The position numbers were made by a program, and so were the translations under genes. Positions 51,101-59,467 of a stretch of DNA of 64,000 bases are shown piece by piece. The stretch covers positions 186,001 to 250,000 of the forward strand of contig VLTN01000045.1 of assembly GCA_008330645.1 (NCBI GenBank), written 5' to 3'. Origin of the DNA: Cafeteria roenbergensis. Lineage: Eukaryota; Sar; Bigyra; Bicosoecida; Cafeteriaceae. The notes below the pieces were generated by a model. The model did not search any database, was not told where the DNA came from, and saw nothing but the letters and a program-made list of their open reading frames with translations. Position 1 is the stretch's first letter; every line of letters begins with the position of its first letter.

Positions 51101-52011
51101 CTTACATTCCACAGCAGGCCCGACTCGGGGCTGACCTGGCCCGCCTTGGCTGGCTTGGGGGCGGTCGGGAGGGAGGGTGTCGGGTGCACCAGCACGTGCG
51201 GCACGGCCCGGAGCGGGTAGAGGGGCTGGCCAATCTGGTGGACGCACGAGTGGCCAGGGTGGCCAGGCACGGCCAGGAAGGGCGTCGTCTGGCCGGCGCT
51301 ATCGGCCAGCCACAGACGGCGGAAGAAGGCCGCGGTGACATCAGTCGTCGACCCTGCGCCGCTCCTCGTCCCGCATGTGTTGAGGGGGAAGGGCTCGACG
51401 GGCTGGCGAACCGCCACGCCCGCCGTGCCCGCCCAGCGCAGCCAGGCCATCGCCGCCCGGGCGTCCATGACATCGCCTCGCGCCAGCTGCCCAACGCTCA
51501 CGGCAACCATCCCGGACCCGGGGCTGCCCAGGTCGCCGACAGCCCCGCCGAAGGACACTCTGCCAGCGCGAGCCCCGTTTGCGAGCAAGGTCAAGGTGCG
51601 CCCCATGACAGCAGAGGACTGGGCCTCGACGGGCGTCGCAATAGGGATGGCAGTCTCTTCCGCGTGCTGCACGTAGACCATCCCCTGGCTGAACCAGCTG
51701 GTGCCAGAGCGGAAGCTCAGCGTCGAGTCGTCAAACACCGCCGAGGCAGTTGCTGACTGCTTGTGGTGCATCATGACCAGGACCAGCGACCCGTCGCGCA
51801 CGCCAGTAGCCACAGACGAGGGAAGCGTTGCGTCCACCAGGTCGTTCCACGCAGCGCCAGCGCGCTGGTCGTGCGGCTTGGCAAGCAAAGTTAGAGCAAG
51901 CGATCCCTGAGGCGAAGCGCTCGAGCCCACTTGCCGCGCAAGCTTTGCATGCGCTGCGATCGCGCCCCCGACCGCACAGAGCAGCGCCACGCGGGAGAGC
52001 CGCGCCACCAT
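48196..52011 (-). CDS. Secretory-pathway protein with C-terminal SAM-methyltransferase-like domain (1271 aa)
   Basis: A single open frame from ATG 52011. MVARLSRVALLCAVGGAIAA is a clear signal peptide, so the protein enters the ER. The first ~870 residues show Trp/Asn-glycosylation-type sequence (NATDD, NLTS, NMTS) and no recognised family. Residues about 890-1080 match class I methyltransferases of the Methyltransf_24 type: a glycine-poor motif I (LWYGEIGCRDDAT), RRIGVDPQSGG, MTSDEFF, the diagnostic FDVLFVDGLHEGQQALRDVE, and GGFITMHDIG. The family transfers methyl groups from SAM, often on sugars or small metabolites. Substrate is unknown here. About 190 further residues follow, including WPHYWNGDTWRAM. 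Lumenal location is unusual for a SAM enzyme and would need SAM import. Confidence 0.8.
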   Translation of the reverse strand: MVARLSRVALLCAVGGAIAAHAKLARQVGSSASPQGSLALTLLAKPHDQRAGAAWNDLVDATLPSSVATGVRDGSLVLVMMHHKQSATASAVFDDSTLSFRSGTSWFSQGMVYVQHAEETAIPIATPVEAQSSAVMGRTLTLLANGARAGRVSFGGAVGDLGSPGSGMVAVSVGQLARGDVMDARAAMAWLRWAGTAGVAVRQPVEPFPLNTCGTRSGAGSTTDVTAAFFRRLWLADSAGQTTPFLAVPGHPGHSCVHQIGQPLYPLRAVPHVLVHPTPSLPTAPKPAKAGQVSPESGLLWNVSMAVAEALVRDSFSYGGASRSHATIAPAIVTSIWSATLATPVTQEPGSPWQVVSCVAPFKHFMIHDWSNPLELSQWMADDAMKLLAAQSITEPSLEQLHAASTWVSIKAIMDQAAEVATSCVDAGTWVQPDQWGALDATSPAGAAAFARQSYRQLAATPALATLRRSLLAVPWLTALSRLPIPDDPERYNATDDLFVVLNFADAATRESLLTAQHLAPLALTPSLFTPSHMLFASPPASEPQLFSVPDWPDPLRAADYGAASAALRGVAPPTCLEITGTAPHAADQPALSTCQHIATNLNLPNMTSASFTHATPESLEATSGLLEGAVPSGVVAVPALNRFRTTASHATMSRLAAAVRFVWGQGAASLPVVRIDPCTVITQFDKNPLPFSSEKPFSPAHIDTAQQLRETVAQGATRLSRGNLTSVALQCSGLNNDLWEQSISLAEELARTVPSPDKVPAGWGIARAHLVRRELMAERSVEIRRRQLPSSDAGWPAARALRRLGKTLSATAQFRDMRLAGSQLPQLDTPPRRGANRGVAWGAGEFALADLRKFTISGRQTINIKLLVDRAASLLRHIAAAPTPAERAARTRPLWYGEIGCRDDATFASLRDRVRIAVSSIPGISHADAAALDVRRIGVDPQSGGNLRMTSDEFFADPRFRNVRFDVLFVDGLHEGQQALRDVENGIARLYDGGFITMHDIGVFHRLWQSWPPAGSGHPSAGTIFEGTDTRPDMWPHYWNGDTWRAMAVLLTREDVDPWVVEADFGVGVVAKRPNPHPIELDVPALPRSRTLGAAGRFEVVRGESDAERRALEATARRSPLGWSDDGARPLLAATYGSEPDSLGHFACDGYWDWKSRQSLVAAGADRHESDATVLEMLQAASADDYDAFFGTERPLLAHPVVRCLRGELGQSMDDLRLKEDIPEGSSSSSRLLDWNEWASTMSWRVRRLAVNQVRAWAAGTFPARGLGLS

Positions 52012-52195
52012 CGCTGCCGCTGCGCGGACGAGCGAGTGCGTGCGCAGGGTAGTGGTCGCTCAGGCAGCAGAGCTGCGTGCTGGGATTGTTGCAGCGAGTC
52101 AATGCGGTTCTCGGCCGAATGGGCGCCTTGCAGGCAAGCAGGTGCAGCGGACGTTGACCCAGACAAAGGCGCAGCGCCCCAGGGGGGGCTCGCTC

Positions 52196-54268
52196 TCACG
52201 CGCTGGGCGGCAGGAGCAACACGGCTGCGGCGGTGGCGCCGGCAGCAGAGGCGGCGTTGGCCAGCGCGGCCACCTGCGCGGGCCACGGCCGCTCGCCCAG
52301 CACGGAGCGAAGCGCAAAGGCCAGGGCCTGCGCGACGACGGGAATGGTTGCCGCCTCGAGAATCGACACGGCTCCCCCCTTGACCATCGCGCGGAGCGCT
52401 GCGGCTGCGCGCGCTGCGCATGGCAGCAACACGTCAGCGCAGGCCGGGCTGGGTCCCCGGCGCCGACCCAGCCCAAGGCTCAGCGCCGCGTGCTTCAGAG
52501 CCGCCACCCCTGCTGCCACGCTGGTCGACAGCGCCGACGTAGAGGCAGCGCCGCCGGCCTGCCGCCACCGGAGGCGCGCCGTCGCGAGCTGGTCGAGCAC
52601 GGACGCAGCAGCCACGGCCACAACCTCGGCGCCGCAGCATCGATACTCCCGCGCGTCGGAGTCAGCAGCGGCGACCGCTGCAGCCAGCCCCAAGAGCTGC
52701 GCCTGTCCCGACAAGCGCGCAACGTCCGTTCGCGCGCCGCTGACGTGCGAGCCGTCTGGCGGCGCCGCGCCGGATCGGTCCAGGCTGGCAACTGCTCCGC
52801 CGGCTGCCGCCCGGGCCAGCTCGCGGTGCCCGCCGGTGCTAACGGACCTGCCCCTCGCCCCCCTCCGCCGCCCTGCCCCCGCCCTGCCTCGGCCCTGCAC
52901 TCTGGCGGCCCCGGCGCGAGCGCCTTGCCTGAGCCCGACAGCAGTGCCGGTGGCAACGAGGCCAGCCAGATCGCCCGCCGCGCCGCCCTCGCCCCGCTGG
53001 GCAAGCCGGGGCGTGCCCGCGGCAGCCAGCGCCGCACCCGCACCCGCACCCGCACCCGCACCCACGGCCGTGGCGCCAGCTGCCGCCGCTGCGGCCTGTC
53101 GGGCCTTGCTGGCCTCCACCGCCTCCGTCAGCGCGCGGCTCCCGACCAGCGCGGCCCGCGCTCCAGAGACCACTGCCGGTCCCGCCATCTCAGCAAGCCC
53201 CACTGCCCATGGCCGCACCTGCGCGCGGTGAGACCCCCAGCCGGCGATTCCCACCGCGGCCACGGGCGACAGGCAGCGACCCTGCGCCACGCTGACGGCT
53301 GGCGCCTCCACCACGGCCCGCACAAGCCCGACGGCCGCCGCGACGGCCGCAGCGCCATCCGCCTCTGCCGCGGCTGCCCCGTCGCAAGCAAGCGACGCAC
53401 ACCACATCGTCCCTTCCCAGCAGCGCAGCAGCATCGCTCCAGCGTCCACCAGGGCGGCCGCCTCACGGCCGCCCATCGCACTTGCCGCCTCGCCCGCTGA
53501 GCCCTCGCGCGGCGCGGCCGCCCCGGCTGCGGCCGCGCCCTGCACGCTTGCAGTGCTGCTCGGCGGGCTGCCGGGCCCGGCTGCCGCGGGCGGGTCCCAG
53601 GGTAGCCTGGCAAGGTTTGCGATCGCTCGCGCAGCCGCCGCCAGCTCCGGGGCCAGGGCGCACCCGCGGGCGTCGTCGGGCTTGTGGCACTGCCTGCTCG
53701 CAGGCGGCCCGCCTGCGCTGTGCGCCGCAGCGACGTGGTGCACAGCGTACAGCGCGCACGAGGCCACGAGGCACAGCTCCTGCACGGCCGTTCCGCGCCC
53801 AGCTTGCCCGCCCACCAGGCGAGCCCACACTGCCCATGCAGCACCATGGAGCGGTGTAGGGACACGCTCCCGACCCATGCTGCTCCCTTCCCCTGCCGCT
53901 CTCGTCGTGCGCTCCAGCAGGTGCTGGGCGAGCGGCGCCGCCATGGCGAGGCAGAGGCCCTCGCGCGCATGAGGCCAGCGCGGCTCGTCCACCACATCGG
54001 CGCAAAACGAGGACGCCAAAACCGCCCGGCACGCGCGTAGAGCCTGCCGCCACGGAGGCGGAGAGCTCGGCGAAGCCAGCAAGCCAAGAGTTGCGACAAA
54101 CTCCTCAACGACACGGGCCTCGCCAGCGCCAAACCCGCCGCCTCCGAGGTCGAGGACGAAAGTCTCGCCGCCTGCGCCCATCCCCGCGCCAAACCCCATC
54201 GCCTCCCAGGTGGGGGCTCCCGCGCTGCCCACAGGGGACGATGGCGGGAGGCCCTCGGAGCCTGCCAT
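52196..54268 (-). CDS. Ala-rich helical protein of unknown function (690 aa)
   Basis: The frame extends upstream only to a CTG; the first ATG is at 54268 (MAGSEGLPPSSPVG). The sequence is rich in Ala, Gly, Leu and Val and looks alpha-helical, for example ARVVEEFVATLGLLA, WRQALRACRAVLAS and EVVAVAAASVLDQLATARLR. This is compatible with an ARM/HEAT-like solenoid or with simple Ala-rich sequence. A GCACCC hexanucleotide repeat near 53033-53070 codes an Ala-Gly run in the middle. No motif or targeting signal was recognised. Given how easily long frames arise at this GC, the gene is likely but not certain, and an intron in the low-complexity centre is possible. Confidence 0.55.
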   Translation of the reverse strand: MAGSEGLPPSSPVGSAGAPTWEAMGFGAGMGAGGETFVLDLGGGGFGAGEARVVEEFVATLGLLASPSSPPPWRQALRACRAVLASSFCADVVDEPRWPHAREGLCLAMAAPLAQHLLERTTRAAGEGSSMGRERVPTPLHGAAWAVWARLVGGQAGRGTAVQELCLVASCALYAVHHVAAAHSAGGPPASRQCHKPDDARGCALAPELAAAARAIANLARLPWDPPAAAGPGSPPSSTASVQGAAAAGAAAPREGSAGEAASAMGGREAAALVDAGAMLLRCWEGTMWCASLACDGAAAAEADGAAAVAAAVGLVRAVVEAPAVSVAQGRCLSPVAAVGIAGWGSHRAQVRPWAVGLAEMAGPAVVSGARAALVGSRALTEAVEASKARQAAAAAAGATAVGAGAGAGAGAALAAAGTPRLAQRGEGGAAGDLAGLVATGTAVGLRQGARAGAARVQGRGRAGAGRRRGARGRSVSTGGHRELARAAAGGAVASLDRSGAAPPDGSHVSGARTDVARLSGQAQLLGLAAAVAAADSDAREYRCCGAEVVAVAAASVLDQLATARLRWRQAGGAASTSALSTSVAAGVAALKHAALSLGLGRRRGPSPACADVLLPCAARAAAALRAMVKGGAVSILEAATIPVVAQALAFALRSVLGERPWPAQVAALANAASAAGATAAAVLLLPPSA
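53031..53071. repeat. GCACCC hexanucleotide repeat
   Basis: About six copies of CGCACC/GCACCC, read on the minus strand as a Gly-Ala run within the Ala-rich protein. Slippage-type repeat. Confidence 0.8.
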
Positions 54269-54493
54269 TGCGCGTGTGCGAATCGCGCAGGCCGCGCGCA
54301 GCGCTCGGCCTGGGCTGGCGACCTGCGCCAGCACGCGGGGCCGGTGCGTGCCTTGCGTGTGGTCCAGCTACCCGACGGCGAGCGCTTTCAGCAGCTGTGT
54401 GTCGAGCGGGAGCCAAGCGAGAGCGGCGCACGCGGGCCAACAGGCGAGCTCTGCAGGGCGCGACGCCGATTGAGAGGAGGCGCGACAGCTGCC

Positions 54494-57214
54494 TCACGCA
54501 GAGAAGAGTGCCGAGGCAGCGGCGGCGGGCAGCTTGACGGCACCCGACGCGATGTGGCGGTACCAGCGCGCGGCGTGGGGGTGCTCCGCGGCCTTGGGGG
54601 CCTTGGGCAGCAAATCGAAGACTGCCGCGTCCTCGGCCCCAGCAACATGACCAGAGACGTACGTGCGCATGGCCAGGTGGGCGTTGAGCGTGTCCAGCCC
54701 TGCAGCCGTTGACAGCGAGGGCCTGCCCGCCACGGCGGGCGCCGGGGCGGCCTTGGAGGCGGCTGCCGCAGCGGCAGCCGGCTTGCCGGCCTTGGGGGCC
54801 TTGGCCTTGGGAGCCTTGGCAGGCTTGGCCTTGGGGGCCTCGGAGGACGCGGCGGCGGAGGATGCGGCGGCAGCGGCGGCGGCGGCGGGGGCGGCCTCCT
54901 TCTTGGCCGCGGCCTTCTTGGCGGCCTTGCCCGCGGCTGCCTCCTTGCCCTTGGCGGACTTCTCGGCGTTGATGTTCTTGGGCTTGGGGCGGACGAAGGG
55001 CAGGAAGGTCGTGCCGCCCATGTAGGGCACGAGGGCCTCCGGGACCTTGACGCCGTCCGGGGTCTGGTAGTTCTCGAGGATGGCGCAGATGGTGCGGGTG
55101 GTGGCGCAGAGGGTGGAGTTGAGCATGTGCGCGTAGGTCTTGACGCCGTTGTCCGCCTTGGTCTTGGCGCCGAAGCGGGTCTCCATGGCGCGGGCCTGGT
55201 AGTCGGTGCAGTTGGAGCAGGACACCAGCTCGCGGTACTCGCTGAAGCCGGGGAACCAGCCCTCCAGGTCGTACTTCTTGGCTGCCGCGTTGTTCAGCTG
55301 CGGGGGCGGGGGTGAGCGGGGGAGAGGGGTGCATGCGGGGAGGGGAGTCGGGCGGCCGGTGCCGGGCGCGCAGCACTGCGGAAGCGAGGCGCGGCGCCGC
55401 CGGCAGGCCAGCTTGCGCCTGGGCCGAGGGCGGCAGCCGCCACGCGGCTCTGACGGGCGGGGCCTTGCGGCGGCGAGCGAGCGGGCGGCGGGGGCGCCGG
55501 TGCCACGCAGCGGGCTTTGGAGCCTCGCGGCGGCGAAAGCCCTCACCTCCTTGGAAACGAGGGTGATGACGCGGTATGCGATGCCCAGGCTCTTGTAAAA
55601 CTCCTCGGCAGTGGCGATCATCTCCTCGTGAATGCGCCACGAGTCCTCCGGCGCGCAGACGACGAACTGCTCGATCTTCTCGAACTGGTGCACGCGGAAG
55701 ATGCCCCAGGTGTCGCGGCCGTGCGAGCCGGCCTCCTTGCGGAAGCAGGTGGACCAGCCGGCGTACTTGACGGGAAGGTCCTTGGGGTTGAGCCAGTCGC
55801 CGCGGTGGAAGGTGCAGAGGGGCTGCTCCGACGTGGCGATGAGGTACTTTTCGCTGTCGCCCTTCTCGCCCGACACGTGGTAGAGCTGCTCGTCGTAGTC
55901 GTCGAGCTCGGCCACGGCGCCCATGGCCTCCTTGTTGAGGAAGTAGGGCGGCTGCACGCCGCTGTAGTCCCGCTTGCGGAGGAACTCCAGGGCGTAGCTG
56001 ATGAGCGCGATGTTGAGCTGGGTGCCGGCGCCGGTGAGGAAGTAGGCGCGGTGGCCGGCCGCGGCGACTCCGCGGTCGGGCTCGTAGCCGCCGATCATCC
56101 ACAGGAGCTCGTGGTGGTGGAGGGGCTCGGAGCCGGGGGGCAGCTCCGGCGCGGGGGTGCCGCCGACCTCGCGCTCGACGCGGTTGTCGGCCTCGGTGTC
56201 GGACACGGGCACGGTGTCGTGGACCTCGTTGCCGATGCCCTCTGCGAAGATGCGGGCAGCACGGGCCGGCGGCGCGCGGCGGGCGGTGAGCGGCGGGCAG
56301 CGGGGGCGGTGAGCGGCGGGACAGAGGCAGGCGTGGCTCTCACCGAGGAGCTTGTCGCGGCCGGCGATGAGCTCAGCGAGGCGAGCCTCTGCTGCGGGAA
56401 CACGCTCGCGCATCTCCGCGAGCTCGGCCTGGGCGGCGTCGGCGGCGGCCTTGTCCTCGGCCGACACCTCGGTGCCCTCGCGGGCGGCCTTGCTCAGCTT
56501 CTGCATGAGCGGGCCGAGCACCTGCGGCGCGAGAGCAACGCACACGCGCGTTGGGAGAGACGGGGGTGTCAGGCTTGCGGTTGCACAAAAACACACACAG
56601 ATTGTAGGGCGCGAAGCAACAGCGCTGAGCACGCCGGCTCGCTCGTGTGAAGCGGAGCGTGCCACAGACCGCCTGGCCAAACAAAGCCGCGCGCACCGCC
56701 GCGAGCTCCTGGGTGCTGCTTTCGCGCGACCCGTCGCGACCGGCCGGAGCCGCTGGCCCGCGCAGCCTGGGCGAGAACGGGAGCGCACCTTCTTCTGCTT
56801 GGTGTTCAGCTCCTTCCTGTAGTCGCGGATCCACGTGGTCAGAGCACGCCACTCCTGCACGGCACCGGCACAGACATGACAACCAACGGGGACTGGCAGG
56901 CGTGGGCGCAGGCCGGGCATTGCTGCGCAAGCGTCAAGCAGGAAAGCGCTGATCCAGCCCGGTGTGCGCCTGAAAGCCGGCCCCAGAGCCGCTCCTGTTC
57001 GGCATTCCCGGCGAAGCGCGACGAATCAGCAGGGTCCGTGGCAGTTTTTGGGACGCAAGCTGCCCCGCCACGGCTGCGGGGCGAGCCTCACAGAGTCGAG
57101 CTCCAGCACGCGGTCGACGAGGTCGGCATCCTTGAAGCGCTTGCGCTGGAACTCCCGCCAGCGCTCCGGGTCGCCACCCTGGTCTACGCGGAGCTCGCGA
57201 ATGTCGATGGGCAT
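54494..57214 (-). CDS. Cytosolic seryl-tRNA synthetase with eEF1B-type GST-like C-terminal domain (621 aa)
   Basis: Exons (minus strand): 57214-57092, 56854-56789, 56521-56344, 56241-55547, 55297-54494. They sum to 622 codons. The start MPIDIRELRVDQGGDPERWR matches eukaryotic SerRS (human MVLDLDLFRVDKGGDP). The N-terminal coiled-coil arm for tRNA(Ser) spans about 30-125. The class II core has motif 2 STCFRKEAGSHGRDTWGIFR and motif 3 STLCATTRTICAILENYQ, plus the conserved LNNAAAKKYDLEGWFPG. It charges tRNA(Ser) with serine. After the catalytic domain comes a Lys/Ala/Pro linker (about 460-548). The last ~72 residues match the N-terminal GST_C-like domain of eEF1B subunits: AGLDTLNAHLAMRTYVSGHV, EDAAVFDLL, ARWYRHIAS. 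Such domains assemble translation complexes, so tethering to eEF1 or other synthetases is inferred. Confidence 0.94.
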
Positions 57215-57439
57215 CGCCGACTGTCGCGCCTGCGGGTGCCGCAACGGAGGCCGGGCCCGAAGACGGCAGCCGCGACGACCCCGATTTCCGGCTCTGCCGA
57301 GCGGGCGATTGCACCTGCCGGGCCCCAGCCGCAGTTCGCCCACGCGCAGCAGCAAACCCGCATTGCCCGGGCCGGAGCCTCCCCTGGAAGGAGGCGGAGA
57401 CGAGACGGCCGTGCACAACGCAGAGCACGGCTGGCAGCC
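57215..57439. promoter_or_regulatory. Divergent promoter interval of SerRS and Cys-rich protein genes
   Basis: The two start codons face away from each other across 225 bp, which must carry both promoters. No specific elements were identified. Confidence 0.45.
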
Positions 57440-58765
57440 ATGCGGCGGCTGGGAGCGGTGCTTCTGTGGGCAGTGATCGCAGCTGCCTTGGCCACCAGCC
57501 CTCTGGAGCGCCTCCAAGGGCTCCCTGTGAGTGTGGCGTCGACGGCGCGGATGGGACAGGGCGGCACGCACCTCGGGTCGGTGCGGGTCGGCGCGGCCCT
57601 GCCACCTGTGCCCGCGCGAGCTTGGCCGGAGAGTCGAGGCTATGCGATGTCGTTCTCGGCGCCTTTTCGCTGCTCGCAGGAATCAAGGCGGCGGGCTGTG
57701 CTCGAGGCAGCGGCTGAGCTCCGCGGGCGGCGTGCCCCCGTCGGCGCGGAGCCGCAGTCCCTCAGACCAAGCAGCTTTGCGGCGGCTTGCGAGACGCACG
57801 GCGTTCACATCGACGTTGTTGGCCTGGCCGGAGCAGCAGGCGCTCCCGGCTCGAGCCCGCCAGAAGCGGGCGCGTCCGGCGCGTGGTCCCTGCTGCAGGC
57901 TGGCGCAGCATCGGGCCTGGGGCCCGTGTCCACGCGGCCGCTGGCGCAGTGCAAGTGCGAGGAGTACGCCTGCACCTGCAGCAAGGCGTGCGGCTGCAAG
58001 CTCACGGGGGACGGCGGCAGCAAGCTTGTGCACAAGCTGCGGCCCCGCATGACGGCGGAGGAGATCATGGGCGGGGGCGAGCCCCGGGGGCAGCGGCCCT
58101 CGAACGTGGACCACACGTTCCGCTGCGGCTGCGAGTTTGACGTGGCGCAGTCGCTCGCAGGCGCGCAGCCGGGCGCCGCGGGGTCGGGCCAGGGGGAGGA
58201 GGGCTTCGGGCTGGCCACCAAGGACGGCTCGCTGCGCTGCGGTTGCGGCAAGGGCGCTTGCGAGTGCCGGCGCCTCTGTAAGTGCTCCACAGCCGGCGCG
58301 GGGGCCTCGCCCTCCCTCCTGCAGACGTCGTCCGCCGGCGAGGAGGGGCAAGCCGCCGACGGGTGGGCCGGTCCGCCCAGCTCGGAGGCGCCGCTGCAAG
58401 AGGCGGGCCAGCCCTTGCAGCTGACCTCCCGGGCGCAGAGGCGAGCGACCGGCTCCAGCGTGAGGGGCGGGCGCGCGCAGCTGCCGCTGGACGCCTCCGA
58501 CGCGCGCATGGCAGAGCGCAAGGGCAAGGGCCGGCCGCGGGAGGGCCCCGAGGAGGAGGACAAGGAGGCCAGGGCGCTGCCGCCGGCGCAGCGGGACGCT
58601 GGCTGGGACACCGGACCGGGGCCGGGAGGCGCCCACGGGGGCAGCCCGCACCCGGCGGCGCCGCCCCCCGACCTGCCGCCGCGCTCCGTGAAGCGGCCGG
58701 GCAAGGGAGGCGGTGCCCAGTCCGAGGTGGAGCTGTTCCTGCCCGGCGTCGGAGCTGTGGCCTAG
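57440..58765 (+). CDS. Secreted protein with Cys-rich (CxC) clusters
   Basis: ATG at 57440 gives MRRLGAVLLWAVIAAALATS, a strong signal peptide. A GTGAGT donor at 57527 and CAG acceptor ending at 57679 would remove 153 bp in phase 0, giving 390 residues. Unspliced, the frame stays open and gives 441. The mature part has three Cys clusters: AQCKCEEYACTCSKACGCK, TFRCGCEFD, and LRCGCGKGACECRRLCKCS. These are rich in Cys-x-Cys and Cys-x3-Cys spacing. A polar Gly/Pro/Arg-rich tail follows and ends at the TAG just before a 17-bp tandem array. Repeated CxC recalls metallothionein-like or small disulfide-rich extracellular proteins, but no family was recognised. Confidence 0.68.
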   Translation: MRRLGAVLLWAVIAAALATSPLERLQGLPVSVASTARMGQGGTHLGSVRVGAALPPVPARAWPESRGYAMSFSAPFRCSQESRRRAVLEAAAELRGRRAPVGAEPQSLRPSSFAAACETHGVHIDVVGLAGAAGAPGSSPPEAGASGAWSLLQAGAASGLGPVSTRPLAQCKCEEYACTCSKACGCKLTGDGGSKLVHKLRPRMTAEEIMGGGEPRGQRPSNVDHTFRCGCEFDVAQSLAGAQPGAAGSGQGEEGFGLATKDGSLRCGCGKGACECRRLCKCSTAGAGASPSLLQTSSAGEEGQAADGWAGPPSSEAPLQEAGQPLQLTSRAQRRATGSSVRGGRAQLPLDASDARMAERKGKGRPREGPEEEDKEARALPPAQRDAGWDTGPGPGGAHGGSPHPAAPPPDLPPRSVKRPGKGGGAQSEVELFLPGVGAVA

Positions 58766-58770
58766 GGCGC

Positions 58771-59195
58771 GCTCCGGCGCCCCCTGCGCTCCGGCGCCCC
58801 CTGTGCTCCGGCGCCCCCTGTGCTCCGGCGCCCCCTGTGCTCCGGCGCCCCCTGTGCTCCGGCGCCCCCTGTGCTCCGGCGCCCCCTGTGCTCCGGCGCC
58901 CCCTGTGCTCCGGCGCCCCCTGTGCTCCGGCGCCCCCTGTGCTCCGGCGCCCCCTGTGCTCCGGCGCCCCCTGTGCTCAGGCGCCCCCTGTGCTCCGGCG
59001 CCCCCTGTGCTCAGGCGCCCCCTGTGCTCCGGCGCCCCCTGTGCTCCGGCGCCCCCTGTGCTCCGGCGCCCCCTGTGCTCCGGCGCCCCCTGTGCTCCGG
59101 CGCCCCCTGTGCTCAGGCGCCCCCTGTGCTCCGGCGCCCCCTGTGCTCAGGCGCCCCCTGTGCTCCGGCGCCCCCTGTGCTCCGGCGCCCCCTGC
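58771..59195. repeat. 17-bp minisatellite, exactly 25 copies
   Basis: The unit is GCTCCGGCGCCCCCTGT, repeated head to tail without indels. Copies 1 and 25 end in C rather than T. Copies 13, 15, 21 and 23 carry GCTCAGG in place of GCTCCGG; all others are identical. The array begins 5 bp after the TAG of the Cys-rich protein gene. Each unit contains the palindrome GGCGCC. Confidence 0.97.
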
Positions 59196-59407
59196 GCTGT
59201 GGCGCGGGGCGGGAGGCGAGGACGCGCGGCTGGCGCCTGGGGCGTGACGCCAGTTCGATTGTTGCCTCGGGAGAGACCACACGGCTGCGTGTGTGTGGCT
59301 GTGTGCGTGCGTGCATCCGCGCCAGTGCGTGTTTGGGCAGACCCGCAACCTGCATAGGCCAGGGCGGCGCGCTGCGGACCTCCCTCGCGCAGCTTCACAC
59401 ACCCATG

Positions 59408-59450
59408 CGCGCGACAGCGACAGCGACAGCGACTGCGACTGCGACTGCGA
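59408..59450. repeat. GCGACA/GCGACT hexanucleotide repeat
   Basis: About seven hexamer copies, changing from GCGACA to GCGACT midway, downstream of the glycosyltransferase-like stop codon. No coding role is supported. Confidence 0.85.
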
Positions 59451-59467
59451 CCGCGGCCGGCTCGCAG

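Larger units (their letters stand above)
58766..59467. other. Convergent 3' interval dominated by tandem repeats
   Basis: About 700 bp between the stops of the Cys-rich and glycosyltransferase-like genes. It holds the 25-copy 17-bp array (58771-59195), a GTGTGTGC-rich patch near 59285-59335, and a GCGACA repeat at 59408-59450. No gene is supported: open frames across the array exist in all frames only because the unit contains no stop. Confidence 0.7.

Noticed and set aside
48505-51756. 1083-aa plus-strand open frame
   Set aside because: Antisense of the methyltransferase-like gene; Arg/Gly/His-rich with no motifs, while the minus strand shows a signal peptide and the DGLH...HDIG signature.
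57466-57717. Alternative small open frames in the Cys-rich gene's first intron region
   Set aside because: Shadows in other frames without signal or domain content.
58771-59195. Possible CRISPR array
   Set aside because: Units are contiguous with no spacers, and the gene content is eukaryotic.
58713-59357. Open frames coding CAPAPPVLRRPLCSG-type repeats across the 17-bp array
   Set aside because: A 17-bp unit without stops opens every frame. No start context or conservation supports a protein.
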